DNA of 64,000 bases from Phymatolithon calcareum. Taxonomy: Eukaryota > Rhodophyta > Florideophyceae > Hapalidiales. Shown here one piece after another: positions 1 to 11,050 of the stretch; the stretch's first letter is position 1; each line of letters starts with the position of its first letter. The position numbers and the translations under genes are program-made. The notes beneath the pieces are model-generated. The model saw only the letters and a program-made list of their open reading frames with translations, was not told the origin of the DNA and ran no database searches. The stretch is from NCBI GenBank assembly GCA_977006965.1, contig OZ345375.1, forward strand, positions 124,001 to 188,000, written 5' to 3'.

Positions 1-69
1 CTCCGCAATTTCAGATTGCAATTCCATATTGCAATGTATTGCAATCCCAATATATTTGGTCCGAGCCCT

Positions 70-311
70 GTGTGAAATTACCGCGGTGATCAAAATAGTC
101 GCCTCACAACGTAGTCTAGCGTCGTCGAAGATGAGTACAGAAATTGAGTTTGAGTGCAAGAGACTCACAGGAGCTCTTGTTGGAAGAGAAATTCGAACCA
201 AGAACGTTTTGAGTAGCCAGAGGACTTAGCTTAGAGAATATGTCAAGAGCTGGCCCGTTACTCCAAGGTGAGGCTGCGGGAGCTCTCAAAATAAAATCAT
301 CAAACATCCCC
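70..311 (+). mobile_element. LINE family A, 3' end (5'-truncated)
   Basis: The reading frame ending near 229 encodes the last ~50 residues of the reverse-transcriptase polyprotein seen complete at 5755-7329 (shared segments KMSTEIEFECKRLTGALVG and NVLSSQ). It is followed by the family A 3' UTR, an AAAATAAAATCATC stretch and a terminal CCCC. No target duplication was found. The 5' junction near 70 is approximate. The first 60 bases are ATTGCAA-rich, like the ends of the hAT elements further on. Confidence 0.8.
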
Positions 312-414
312 ACTTGCTTGAAGCACTGGGTGCCCACGGTTTGCTGCAGGGGACGCAGCCCCACGAGGGGCGTCCGGAAACGCTTCGGTCAAAATTTCTG
401 ACAATGGAATCGAA

Positions 415-621
415 AAAGAGGAAGAAGAAACATAGATTTTATTTAAAAGTTACCAATGCCTCTGCTGAAGCTTGGGACAACTTTTCGAATGCCAAGAAAA
501 TTTGGCTTGACTCTGTCCTGGGACGGGCTTCCTATAGGGTGTTGCACAGTTCTGTGGTCTACAAAAACCCACCTCTGCTCCGCTGAGGGTCCTCGAGGGG
601 AAAACTAGTCCACGTTCCTGT
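415..621 (-). mobile_element. SINE-like element, 207 bp
   Basis: Reverse-strand copy of the SINE family whose 3' end reads GCAGATGCGTTGGTAACTTT followed by AAATAAA and a CTT-rich tail. It is flanked by an exact 11-bp target duplication, ATGGAATCGAA, at 404-414 and 622-632. It holds the core CCCTCGAGG...AGAGGTGGGTTTTTGTAG shared with the copy at 52135-52405 but lacks the 5' tandem repeat of the long copies. Confidence 0.8.
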
Positions 622-632
622 ATGGAATCGAA

Positions 633-750
633 GAAGAAGAAAGTAGAAAAATCAGGTGCGTTGGTAACTTTTTTTTAAAAAAAATTACAAACACACCTTT
701 AGACGCTTGGGGCATCTTTTCGCATGCCGAAAATATTTGGCTTGATGGTA
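633..750 (-). mobile_element. SINE-like element, older fragment
   Basis: A second, more diverged reverse-strand copy of the same SINE 3' end directly abuts the newer copy. The GAAGAAGAAGAAAG tail, the GTTGGTAACTTTT block and the GACGCTTGGGGCA block are recognisable. The two in a row suggest that the younger copy landed in the CTT-rich tail of the older one. Confidence 0.6.
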
Positions 751-1346
751 TCCGGTGATGAGCTTAGGTGTGGCTAGGGATGTCTATTTAGCCAATTTTC
801 CCACTTTTTTTGGTCATGTAGCGAATTTCCTCGTTATTTTTACAAAGTACCCTAATATGATACCAACCAGGTATCTGGTCTCCAACGCGGACTGACAGCA
901 AGTCCCCATGGACCTCTAAGGTCTTCGCGCTAGAAGACGATTCGCGACCAGTCCAACGAGAGAGAAGTGAGTGCCTTCAAGTGAAGAACCAAATCAGAGA
1001 TGACTGGAAACTTTTGTAGTACAGTACTCTCCTTGTTGCCCCTGAAATCTGCAACAGTCAGCCTCTCATTTGACTGGACCAAACTGGATACAGCTGTACA
1101 GTGTTTCTGCTTGCCTAAATGTGACAGCGACAAATGCGTATACTAAGTGCCTTGGCCACTTTTCAATTAAAAGAACATGATTTCCCATTGTTGCTGGAAT
1201 GCACTATGATTAGAAAGAATAGCGGAGCCCTCCAGCGTGTTTAGGTATGCATAACGGGCTGGTCAGTTTCGGGATAGCTACTAGGCCAGATAACATGAGC
1301 TTGAGAGCCACTGTCAATCCACAGAGCTCAATACTTCTGCTGGAAC
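751..1346. other. Intergenic stretch, no gene seen
   Basis: The stretch is AT-rich and broken by stops on both strands. The short open frames here have no recognisable motif. It presumably contains the promoter of the gene starting at 1347, but I see no clear TATA box. Confidence 0.4.
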
Positions 1347-2312
1347 ATGGGTTGGGATGGAAAAACTTCGCGCGCCGTCGTACCAGGTCCGAAGCTGAAC
1401 GCTTGCAGTGCTCCGACGCTCGGCAAGGGCACCCACGCCCTGGAGTCTCCATTTCCGTACGGATTAGGTGTGCACAAGGTATTCAAGAACGGAAACAGCC
1501 GTGCTGTCTCCCTCTTCTATGTCCCCGAGCCGGCCGCTAAAGCGCGTGGGCGCGGCGTGCTACCCGGATGGTATTTGCCGGCCAAATCAGGACAAGCGTT
1601 CGAGCTTCGAGTAACGATGGTCCAAGAATACGGTCCGAAAGCGCTGGGTCGCGAACTCGGTTCCGACGAAGGTATCGCAATCGAGCTGTACGTCGACGGG
1701 AGCAGGGTAAACACGTACTCTGGCTACAATACACATTCGATTGGAACTGAATTTCGTGTTCTCGGCTTTGACGAGGCTTGTCACACTAAAAAAGATGAGC
1801 GGGAAGGATCTTCCGTTATTCGCCCGTTCGTGTTCCGAAAACGTGAAACTATTCCAGATTCTGGTGAAGTCAAGCAAGACGACTCGGGAAGCATTCAGTT
1901 GAAGTTCTATACTGGGCCGTTGCGTAATGCTGATTGGGAGAAAATTTCATGGAATGCTCCAACGTCAGGAGCCCCATCGATAAACCAAGTGAGCGAGAAA
2001 GAATCCGTGAAGTATGGAAAAAGTATCAACGTGGATCGTGATGCGTCACCTGTGACGACGAAATATTTTCGTGCTCGAAAGTACGTGCAACGACTTTCGT
2101 TTGCGTATGAGGCTATTGTGAATGTTTTTATTCGCGAAAAGTTTTGGCTTCACTCTAGAAACATTATCAACGATAGTGGCAATGTATGGGTTCCTCGTAT
2201 CGCAGGTCCTATAGTTGACCTCACTCGTGATCTAAAAAGAAGAAGGATCGATGAAGTTGCTACGCCTAATAGTGCTATCGTAGCGGACAGTATTGATTTG
2301 GAGGCGGAATAA
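1347..2312 (+). CDS. DUF7918-like protein, 321 aa
   Basis: A single-exon frame of 321 codons. The middle of the protein (about residues 75-215) has the layout I associate with DUF7918, a domain known mostly from fungi. It has a strand-rich segment ending in FELRVTM, then IAIELYVDGSRV, then a segment leading to SVIRPFVFRKRE, then a closing SGSIQLKFYTG strand. There is no signal peptide or membrane segment. A basic patch (DLKRRRIDE, about residue 295) near the C-terminus could be a nuclear signal. The start at 1347 is the first ATG before the conserved part. Its molecular function is unknown to me. It lies between LINE and SINE remnants but is itself uninterrupted, which argues for a maintained gene. 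The DUF7918 assignment is from memory of the family pattern and is moderately sure. Confidence 0.7.
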   Translation: MGWDGKTSRAVVPGPKLNACSAPTLGKGTHALESPFPYGLGVHKVFKNGNSRAVSLFYVPEPAAKARGRGVLPGWYLPAKSGQAFELRVTMVQEYGPKALGRELGSDEGIAIELYVDGSRVNTYSGYNTHSIGTEFRVLGFDEACHTKKDEREGSSVIRPFVFRKRETIPDSGEVKQDDSGSIQLKFYTGPLRNADWEKISWNAPTSGAPSINQVSEKESVKYGKSINVDRDASPVTTKYFRARKYVQRLSFAYEAIVNVFIREKFWLHSRNIINDSGNVWVPRIAGPIVDLTRDLKRRRIDEVATPNSAIVADSIDLEAE

Positions 2313-3348
2313 AATTGAATTCAATAGAGAAACAGCAAATCGATTCCAAATATGTGATGAACTCCATCTTGTAGTAGCTCATAGGTTTAAATCCGCTACC
2401 ATGATAAGCTCCAAGGACACGGGCTGTCTTCTGTGGTATACCTTTAATTGATCCGGACATCCGTTCAGAGATCCTTGAGAAACGATTACTCGATAGTTCC
2501 TTCCCACTCTGCCTCATCAATCCTGGGAAGGACCCTTCCCCTTTTTTGGAGGTAAAGTTTTCTAAAGGACCTTACAACTTCCAAAGTGCTATATTTACGT
2601 TCTGGATTTGAAGCATAAATTTTTGATAACTGCGCACTCTATTTTCTTTATTGTACAAGGCCCTAATTTAAAACTATCGCATTAACTTATAACAATGAGT
2701 GCTAATTCCCCTATGTGCTTGCAAGCAATGCTTCTTATTTAAAGCTCTACTTATAATACAGAAGTTCGTTTACCCTGCTAACAAATTGTAAGCACGCTTC
2801 TTCTCTGCTTGTCGCTCGTCAATAGACAATTCCTCCCGAAGCAACTGCGGTGGATCCACGTTTCGCGAGTCCTGGTAGACGGCCAGAATATTGGACTCTT
2901 TGACTTTGCAGCTTACTTCTTCTGTGCCATACTAATGCACTGAAATTAGCTCGGACCCCTTGTGCAATGCGGAAACCCCAATCCCGAAACACCTCGTAAT
3001 GGTAGCACACTCTTCGATGGCCAGCGGCTCTGCCCGAGATGTGCGCTCTGCAACTAGCTATACCCTGCCAGGTTGGACGAAATGGGCCACCCTTCCTTCG
3101 TCTGCCCAGGAATGGATGGGACTGTCCGGCGACACAATCAGCTTCGCGTCAAACTGGCGACAACATTATCACATCGCTCAGTTGGAATTTCCCCTCTCAT
3201 TGAATAATCTCTTCTGTACGATAATACAGTGCTCAGCAATGGACCAGGCGAAAAACGCCGAATGGACAGCGTAATAGAAAAGCTGGAGTTCGCCCAGTGC
3301 AAACTTGGTTTTGGCGTTACTATTGCAAGCACACTTTGTCGCATGCAT
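2313..3348. other. Intergenic stretch, no recognised gene
   Basis: Open frames of 60-100 codons occur on both strands but none shows a known domain. An open frame of 104 codons at 2960-3274 (+) has ordinary composition and may be an eroded transposon piece. The last ~50 bases, including CCGAATTCCAGGAC, belong to the target site of the LINE B insertion that follows. Confidence 0.4.
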
Positions 3349-3363
3349 TCCGAATTCCAGGAC

Positions 3364-4148
3364 TCCCCAAATGGAAGTATGCCATTCGCCTGAACCCGAT
3401 CACCAAACGTCTGTTATCGGCAATCGAAGCAGCAGAAGGTCTTTTCTTCAGGTATGTTTTCGGAAAATATGCCGAACAGCGAAGGGAGCGGATGCGAGTG
3501 CTCTGCCGACTCGCCAGCCCACAGATGAGGAGAGCGCTCCAGGCTGAAAGGTTCGCCTTAAGCCTGGTAAAACGGAAGAAGTACATTGAGCTCGCAGAAG
3601 AATACCAAGGAAGAGAAGAAGACCTGGAAGATGCATCAAAGGATATTGGACATCTTAGAGAAGAGAAGCACCTCAACGAAGCTCTAAAACAAGCAGAAGA
3701 AGGTATGGTATTAAAAACCGGCCGCATACGGGAAGCAGCAAAAATATGGACGTTGGAAGAAGAGCGACGGACAATAAAAATCCCGGTCGACAAGCCGAAT
3801 GAACTACCAGGATTGTTACGCATAAGGGGCTGAACAGCAAGGTTGAGATGCCTGAGATTTCTTTTCAACAGAGCTCACTTCTGGAGAAATCAGTTTTAGC
3901 GAAGTACTTTGGGCCCGGTGCTGTGGTTGAGCTCGCTGTGCTCCAACGCACACTACGGTGCATGAAGATGGACCAAGACACAGAATGTGAATGAGAACGA
4001 CTCACTCGAGCCCTCGCAGAGAGAGAAATTGGGATTAAGGAGATATTAGGAGGCGAGTAGAGAGATGAATATGGAAGACAGCGAGAATCTACAGTGTTAA
4101 TCAAATTGAGGTTCTGGGAGCTTTTAAAATAAATCAACATATAACCCC
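3364..4148 (+). mobile_element. LINE family B, 5'-truncated copy
   Basis: Encodes the region after the reverse-transcriptase palm. Recognisable pieces are PKWKYAIRLNPITKRLLSAI, RERMRVLCRLASPQMRR and QAERFALSLVK, continuing to a stop at 3831-3833; the C-terminal part continues only with stops and shifts. The 3' end reads GGGAGCTTTTAAAATAAATCAACATA and then a C run. An exact 15-bp target duplication, TCCGAATTCCAGGAC, lies at 3349-3363 and 4149-4163. The copy is therefore a 785-bp truncated insertion and non-functional. Confidence 0.9.
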
Positions 4149-4163
4149 TCCGAATTCCAGGAC

Positions 4164-4404
4164 AGCCACCAAAACTGAGAATGTCAATATCGGGACATAT
4201 GAGGTACCATGTGCATGTGGAGATATATCACTTTGCTGAATCGGCAAGGACGCTCACGGAGCTCTCGGAACTCGTGCCAAACAGGCACTCACTTTCTTGC
4301 CCATGTTCACAGCCACCTGAAAAGGAACTTCTCCCAAACGTGAGCTCCACCAGCTAGAGCTTACCTGGGTGTCAATCGCCTGCGACTGAACATATTCAGC
4401 ATAG
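4164..4404. other. No recognised gene
   Basis: Short unlabelled stretch between LINE B and a reversed LINE A remnant. It may be old transposon sequence. No domain or repeat was identified. Confidence 0.3.
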
Positions 4405-4590
4405 ATATTTGATGTTTCTATTTTGAGAGCTCCTAAAGCCTCACCTTGGAGTAACGGGGCCGCTCTTGTGATAATCTCTAAGCTAACGTCCTCTGGTTAA
4501 TCAAAACGTTCTTGACTGGTCATTCTCTCCGAACAAGAGCCCCTGTGAGTCTCTTGCACTCAAACTCAACCTACTCAGCTTAGATTAAGC
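4405..4590 (-). mobile_element. LINE family A remnant, 3' end
   Basis: Read on the minus strand it matches the family A end: the codons for the final RLTGALVGRE-like segment (here diverged), then GTTACTCCAAGGTGAGGCTTT, GGAGCTCTCAAAATA and a short tail. It is more diverged than the copies at 5770 and 11931, so it is an older insertion. Confidence 0.65.
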
Positions 4591-4671
4591 TCCGTGAGCA
4601 TGTCCGCAGTTTTTAGGATGTCCTCGTTCAAAGGCATGAATCTGTTGTCCACAGTAGTGTCTAGGTTACTT

Positions 4672-5349
4672 TTTTTCCTTTCAAGTTTATTTAAAAGCCC
4701 CACAGACTTCCGAAGATATGGGCAAGGCTTCCTCTGATGCTATCTACCTTTGTGCAGCCCACGAAACGTCCACCAGAATGGCGGACGGGAAAACTCAGGA
4801 CTCAAAGTAGTCCTATCTCAGTCCTCTACGGGATTGTTGGTGCTTGGACTCGACCACTTTTTGCCTTGCATTCTGCGGATTAATACAGGCCTTCTTCGTT
4901 CTCTATGCGTTCTATGAGTGTCTTTCTAAATAGTAAGAGCTCATCTAGCGCCTTTTCTGTTTCCAGTCGTTTTTCTCCTTCGTGTTCGTACCCTGCTAGG
5001 GTGCCTTCAAGGGTCTCCATATGCTCTCTGGCTCTAATGCCGAATTCTTCAGACATACTTGTTGTTGACACCTGTGGGAATCTGCCACAGGCATACTGCA
5101 GCGCGAGTTGTCTGTGCTTCACCTTGGGGAACTTGAGGATTGCTGGCACTTCTCTTGTTTTGTCGTATGGTATCTTTCTTTTCCGCTTCGATTCTAGGCG
5201 ATCTCCTCCCAATTCCAGAAATTTCGATCGAAGTGTTTGCGAAGATTGGTTTGTTTGGATATGCTTTACAGCTTCACCGAACGGCTCTCTGGTCTCCATC
5301 GCGGCGATATCTTTCCTCGTGTACTGCCATTCATGGTTGTTTCTTCTTT
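4672..5349 (-). mobile_element. LINE family C, 5'-truncated copy
   Basis: The minus strand encodes the last ~140 residues of the family C polyprotein (4880-5299 and a little upstream). Recognisable parts are AAMETREPFGEAVKHIQ, RKRKIPYDKTREVPAILKFP, KHRQLALQYACGRFPQVSTT and the terminal NEEGLY. The 3' UTR follows and ends in a reverse-strand GGGGCTTTTAAATAAACTTG and an A-rich tail at 4672. The upstream frame closes at a stop near 5349, taken as the truncation point. No clear target duplication was found. Confidence 0.85.
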
Positions 5350-5754
5350 ACTCAAATTTTCCCTCAATTGAGGGTTTGTGATTCATATAATTTTTTGCAA
5401 ACGAAAAACACTCTCAACCAAAGGAATATGACAGATGCGTGTTTGGCCACCGTAAAGCTTGATACATGATGAACATATGGCAGTCGTTTTCCTCAAGGCA
5501 AGGAAGGTAACTATCCTATCCAAGCCAAGGGAAGAGCGAAACTTCAAGGAACTACAAGTCGCGATATTGCCGCGATGCTGCAACAAGAACAGTTCGCGGC
5601 CCCCTTCAAAAATATGCAGGAAGGGAAATCTCCAGGCCAGCTCCGACGAATTCTGTTCACAAAAAAGGCACGAGGCTCGAAGCAAGAAGAAAGAGGAAAA
5701 TACCGCACAACAAACCGGATGAGATCCCAGCCATCCTCAGGTTTGCCAAGGTGA

Positions 5755-7329
5755 TACATCGACAGCTGGTACAAGAAAGGCCCAGCTCATGTAGCAGCAA
5801 ACTACAGGCCCATCTCTCTTTTAAGTCAAGCCAGGAAAATCATCGACTCAGCTCTAGATGCATACATACGCGAGAACTATCGCTTCAATAAGGTTCAGCT
5901 GGGTTTTCGGAAAGACAGAAGCACTTATCTCGCTATACTCCGGGCAAAAAGTTCAATGAAAAAGGGCCACCCGTTCATGGCAGTTCTTGACCTATCCGCA
6001 GCATACGATAGTGTGCCCAGGGATATCCTCATGAAGAGGCTGAAGGAGAAACTTCCCCAAGAGATAGCAAGGATGGTTGCGTACCTGTTAAAACCATCGT
6101 GGGTCACATCAGCTGGAGACGAGACAGAAACGTGGTGTATCATCGACCGAGGAGTACCTCAAGGTTCCCCGCTTAGTCCATGCCTATACAATATATTCAT
6201 GGACACATTCGCAGAAGCCGTCTCCAAGACAGACAGGAACGTTTCAGAAAGTCCTGTGCAATTGTTCGCAGATGATGTCCAGCTTCAAGCGAAGACAGGA
6301 CGAGGAATGCAGAAACTTCTTGATATAGCGACCAGTTGGGCAAGCGAAAATGGCATGAAATGGAACACAAAACCAGGAAAAAGCGAAGTTCTTAAGTACA
6401 AAGGACTTCAGAAGCACACGTTTTACTTGGCAGGACGAGAACTATATCAAGCCTGGAGACTCTCGTATCTTGGGGTAAGCATGAATAACAAGGGTGTTAC
6501 GGATGACACGGCCATAGCAAGAGTTCGAAATGCTGCAGGATGCATACATAAGCTGCGGGAGCTTGGAGTGAATGTTCGAGGATTCAAACCGGAGACATGC
6601 ATTAGGATCTTTAAGTCGCTAATTATCCCGAAATGGGAGTATGCGTTACACGTTACTCCAATGACAAATCGATTGCTCTCGGCAATCGAGTCGGCAGAGG
6701 GCTTGTTCTACAAAAATGTTTTCGGAAAGTATGCCGAACACCGCCGGGACCGAATGCGAGTTCTGTGCCGACTGGGACCACCAAAAATGAGGAGACGTCA
6801 TCAAGCAGAAAGGTTTGCATTAAGCCTGGTAAGGCACAAAAAGCGCCTTGAAGAAACAGAAGAGTACGTTGGAAGAGATGAGGACGTAAAGGAAGCAATG
6901 AAGGATATTGAATATCTCAAGATGTATGAAGACTTGCGACAAGCCCTTCAGAAAGCCCAGGAGGGATCTGTCACGAAGAAGACGAGGAGAGAAGAAACAA
7001 TTAAGGTATGGGAAAAGGAAGAAGAAGGCAGGTCAATGAAGATTCCTATTGAAGGCAAGCTACCAGGGATCCTTTACATAGGAGAAAGAACAACACGTTT
7101 AAGGTGCCTAAGGTTGACATTCAACCGAGCACCCCTTTGGAGGAAATCAGTGTTGGGTGCGTACTGTGGGATTACCGCGGTGGTCGAACAAGTCGCCTTA
7201 CAACGTACTCTAGCGTCATCGAAGATGAGTACAGAAATTGAGTTTGAGTGCAAGAGACTTACAGGAGCTCTTGTTGGGAGAGAATTACGAATCAAGAACG
7301 TTTTGAGCAGCCAGATGACTATAGCGTAG
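5755..7329 (+). pseudogene. LINE A reverse transcriptase, N-terminally truncated
   Basis: An open frame of ~524 codons lacking the endonuclease and the start of the RT domain; an ATG occurs at 5956 but is internal. Domain order: RT fingers (ANYRPISLLSQARKIIDSAL), palm with AVLDLSAAYDSVP (first catalytic Asp), GVPQGSPLSPCLYNIFMD, and LFADDVQLQ (the FADD catalytic pair). The thumb follows (WNTKPGKSEVLKYKGL, YLGVSMNNKGV), then a basic, helix-rich C-terminal region. No CCHC knuckle is seen in the last 200 residues. The enzyme would copy its own RNA into nicked target DNA. The copy is truncated at insertion and has no start of its own, so it is not expected to be functional. Confidence 0.9.
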
Positions 7330-7405
7330 AGATTATGCAAGAGCTGCCCCGTTACTCCAAGGTGAGGCTTTGGGAGCTCTCAAAAATAAAATCATCAAAT
7401 ATCCC
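5770..7405 (+). mobile_element. LINE family A, long 5'-truncated copy inserted in LINE D
   Basis: Bounded by an exact 13-bp target duplication, CATCGACAGCTGG, at 5757-5769 and 7406-7418. It starts inside the finger domain of the reverse transcriptase and runs to the 3' end, which reads GGGAGCTCTCAAAAATAAAATC and then CCC. It is the most complete family A copy in the window. Uninterrupted LINE D copies at 58037-58890 show the target sequence without the insert. Confidence 0.95.
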
Positions 7406-7586
7406 CATCGACAGCTGGCCATAAAATACGCAAGCGGCAGGTTCCCTCAAGTGAGCATGACGCTAATATCGAATGCATTCGGAATGGCAGCAGAGCGCCT
7501 CCTGGAGACCATACGCATGAACCTAAAAAAGTATAAACTGGACCCCCGGAGAGATGTTAAGAACGGAAAAGACATTAGACTCCATA

Positions 7587-9105
7587 TTTTTATTGCAATT
7601 TTTTTAAAGCCCCGCAGTCATACGAATATACGGGCAGGGCTTCCTCAGGTGCTGCCCTCGCTAGGGCGGCTCTCCTCTTATGTCTGGCATTCTATCTGAG
7701 ACCCTAGCATGTGTTCGGTTGTTTTGATTGCTCTTCGTAGCAGTTTCGAGGCGTCGCTTCTTCTTTCAGTACAGGTCTTCTTCATGCTGCATACTCTCGA
7801 TGATGCTTCTGCTGAAGAGCAAAAGGTCAGTTGCCGCTCTGTCGTCTTCCTTGAGTTCATAGGCTGACAAGTTGCGATCCAGGGTCTCCATGTGCTGTGT
7901 GACTTTGTTTCCGAATCTATTTGCCATCAGTGTGGTAGACACTTGGGGAAATCTTCCAAAGGCGTACTGAACCGCCAGTTGCCTGTGTTTCAGTTGTGGA
8001 AATTTGAGTATTGCAGGGAGTTCTCTTGTCTTGCCGTACGGAATTTTCCTCTTTCTCTTTGATTGAAGGCTCTCTCCTTCCTTTGTCAGCAATGCTGATC
8101 GGAGTTCTTCTGCAGATTGGTTCCCTATTATGTGCTTCATCGCTTCATCAAACGGTTCTCTGGTTTCCATCGCTGTGATGTCGTTACTTGTGGCTTGAAG
8201 CTCTTCTGAATTTCTTCTCTCTGGTATTTGCACCAGAAACTTTTCTTTCTTCGCCATGGTCCTTCTCAGCATCTTGAAAACTAGTATTTCCCGTCGATGG
8301 GAAGCAGCTTGGATTCGACATATTAGGCGAAGTCTATCCGTCTTTCCCCGTGCCAGTGGCCCGAAGACTTGCCTGAAAAACATTTGTTCAACTTCCTTGA
8401 CCGCGCTCTGGATATTTTCTGTCCACGGTGTTAAGTGCATAGCGTACTCCCAGCGTGGCTGGATTAATGCCTTGTATACTTGGATGCATTTATGTATGCC
8501 AATTCCCTTCTTGAATACCCCTACTGCACCCCTAGTGCACGGAGCTCGTACAGAGCGATCCTAGCCTTCTTGAGGCGTTGCAACATCAGTGTATCTGTAA
8601 CCCCCTCCGGTCCTAGGGATACTCCAACGTATGTGACTTCCTCGACATGTGCGAGGGCCTTATTAGCCAGCTGGAATGTCACGCCCGCTGTCTCATCCGA
8701 TTCAAGTATCTCGCTTTTTCCTTGTTTCGTGTTCCATGTCATCCCGCATTCTTGGGCCCATTGAGTGGCTTTGTCTAGCAATCCCTGCAGAGCGGAAGGT
8801 GATTTCGCTAGGAGAATTACGTCGTCTGCGAAGAGGATTGAAGGAACGTCGGCCCATTCTCTGGGCACTTCTCCCATGCATTCCGCAAACTCATCCATGA
8901 AGATGCTGTATAGACTTGGACTGAGAGGGGACCCCTGTGGTACTCCTCTGTCCACTAAAAACCAGTTCTTATCAGTATTTCCGGTGGATGACACCCAGGA
9001 CGGTGTCAAGAATGCTTCTGTCATAGCGCATAGCTTTGGTGGCAGTACCTGTCTCATTCTGGACACCAGATGTTTTCTTGGGACGGTGTCGAATGAAGCC
9101 TTGAG
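7587..9105 (-). mobile_element. LINE family C, copy inserted in LINE D
   Basis: Inserted in the opposite orientation into LINE D, with an exact 11-bp duplication TAGACTCCATA at 7576-7586 and 9106-9116. The minus strand encodes the palm onward: FDTVPRKHLVSRM, GVPQGSPLSPSLYSIFMD and LFADDVILLA at 8521-9105, then the thumb and C-terminal domain at 7766-8440. A small indel near 8520 shifts the frame between the halves. The C-terminus ends HEEDLY. The 3' UTR carries the GGGCTTTAAAAAAATTGC form of the shared LINE end. Confidence 0.93.
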
Positions 9106-9275
9106 TAGACTCCATACAACTCTACAGCGTCACCATAATTGACAACATGGAGAACCACGAGTCCCTGTATTAGGGACCAGGCGATATACTAGAATGAACA
9201 AGTTACGAAAAGCTGATCCCGTACAGTCTTAGGAGTGTTAATGAGGGCTTTCAAATAAACGACTAAACAGTTGCA

Positions 9276-9686
9276 AAAAAATGTCGTTTTCCTCACTTTG
9301 CAAACTTTGCGGTTGATTTGCGCGGCAAAAGTAGTCCTCATGGCATCCGAATTCTTCCTTTTCTTCTCGGTGGGAATGAAGTGGGTTCTAGCATCGCTCT
9401 CTAACGTAAATGTACGATCTGAATTGACTGAATGTTGACGAGTAGTACTGGAGTTAAATGCGGTATCGATGAATTGTTGAATCAGTACTTCATGTTATCT
9501 TTGCTGCACCACGTGCCGCTGACACTCTCGATGAGCTTCAGAGATTAAAAACGAGGTATCAACCAAGAGATTTGCCAGAACAAGTGTGTTCACACGAAAC
9601 GAACATTGGAGCAGTGGGTTTGTCGTTCGACGCCGAAATATTCTCGGTGGTCTGAGCTTTTGAGGAGATAGCACACCTCGAATCTC
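9276..9686. other. No recognised gene
   Basis: Between the LINE D poly(A) and the RNase H fragment. Short frames only, with no motif. It could belong to the same RNase H-bearing LINE (family I), but I cannot show that. Confidence 0.35.
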
Positions 9687-9955
9687 ATGGGTACACCTTA
9701 TTCTCTGGTTTACAGACAGAAAGAGCTTCCTCGATTCGCTGACCGGCCAGCGATGAATGTATGGGCAGATGACAAGCTGTCGAATACTGTGGAAAGGCTG
9801 ATTGATGATATAATCAATTGCGAAGCAATTTGGATCCCAAGCAAATTTGGGCTTCCTGGGAACGAAAAAGCGGACCGCCTTGCTCGAAAAGACATTACGG
9901 AGTCAAGTCTAGTGACGGATCAAACTATACCCTTAACAAGGCAAAGAACGCAAAA
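9687..9955 (+). mobile_element. LINE family I fragment: RNase H end
   Basis: The frame at 9687-9980 contains EAIWIPSKFGLPGNEKADRLAR. This is the typical last motif of the RNase H domain carried by I/Jockey-type non-LTR retrotransposons (W-x-PSH-x-G-x-x-GNE-x-AD). Upstream RNase H motifs are not recognisable. The frame is cut at about 9956 by LINE B. It is a remnant and cannot act alone. Confidence 0.75.
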
Positions 9956-9956
9956 T

Positions 9957-11050
9957 GATTGCAAAAACTATTGGACATAGCTACGAAGTGGGCAGCCGAG
10001 AACTCCATAAAATGGAACACAAAGCCAGGAAAGAGCGAGGTCCTTAAGTACAAAGGACTCCTAAAGAAGAAATTCTTCCTTGCAGGAAAAGAGCTGCACC
10101 AGGCCTGGAGACTTCCTACCTCGGGATCAGTATGAACAACAACGGAGTCACCGACGGTACAGCAATCTCAAGAGTTCGATGCATACAAAAACTCCGCAAA
10201 ACTGGCTTGAACGTCAGAGGAGTCCAACCAGCCACGTGCATCAAGATTTTCAAGTCGTTGATTCTCCCCAAATGGGAGTATGCCATTCACCTGACCCCGA
10301 TCAGGAAACGACTACTATCGGCAATTGAAGCAGCAGACGGTATTTTCTACAGATACGTTTTCGGAAAATATGCCGAATATCGACGGGAGAGGATGCGAGT
10401 GCTCTGCCGTCTCGCCAGCCCACAGATGAGGAGAATGCACCAGGCTGAAAGGTTCGCCTTAAGCTTGGAAAGACGGAGGAAGTTCCAGGAGCTTTCAGAA
10501 GAATACCAGGGAAGAGAAGATGATCTGGAAGACGTATCAAAGGACATTGGGTATCTCGGGGAATAGGAACACCTTAAAGAAGCTCTGAAACAAGCGGAAG
10601 AAGGTATGGTGCCAAAGAAGGTACGCCTACAAGAAACAGTCAAAGTCTGGTCGTTGGAAGAAGAGGGCCGGACAGTTAAAATCCCAATCGACTTAATGAA
10701 CGATCTACCAGGAGTGCAATATATGAGGGACAGAACTGCGAAGTTGAGATGCCTGAGAGTCATTTTCAACAGAGTTCCTGTGTGGAGAAAATCCATTCTA
10801 GCGAAGTATTTTGGGACTGGTGCTGTGGTTGAGCTTATCGTGTTGTAACGTATACTACGGTATATGAAGATGGACCAAGAAACGGAATATGAATGCAAAA
10901 GACTTACTCGGCCCTCACAGGGATAGAAGTTAGGATTAAGGAGATATTAGAAGGATTGTATAGAGATCGGTATGGATAAGAGCGAGAAGCTGCCCTGTTA
11001 CCCAAATTAAGGCTTTGGGAGCTTTTAAAATAAATCAACATATATCCCCC
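9957..11050 (+). mobile_element. LINE family B, 5'-truncated copy
   Basis: Starts in the codons for LQKLLDIATKW just after the FADD motif and continues through the thumb (WNTKPGKSEVLKYKGL, NVRGVQPATCIKIFKSLILPKWEYAIHL) and C-terminal domain. Damage: a frameshift near 10115, a stop at 10564-10566 and another near 10846. The 3' end reads GGGAGCTTTTAAAATAAATCAACATA followed by a C6 run. Family I sequence precedes it, and a family I zinc-knuckle ORF follows at 11337, so it may have inserted in that element. I found no convincing target duplication. Confidence 0.88.

Larger units (their letters stand above)
5480..9275 (+). mobile_element. LINE family D, split by two nested LINE insertions
   Basis: Family D survives in three pieces: about 5480-5769, 7406-7586 and 9106-9275. 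Together they encode the C-terminal domain of the polyprotein (RKRKIPHNKPDEIPAILRF, then HRQLAIKYASGRFPQVS, then a terminal segment near SLY). The 3' UTR at 9130-9275 ends GAGGGCTTTCAAATAAACGA and poly(A). LINE A interrupts it at 5770 with the duplication CATCGACAGCTGG, and LINE C at 7587 with the duplication TAGACTCCATA. Some frame damage is present in the first piece. The 5' boundary is uncertain. Confidence 0.85.
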
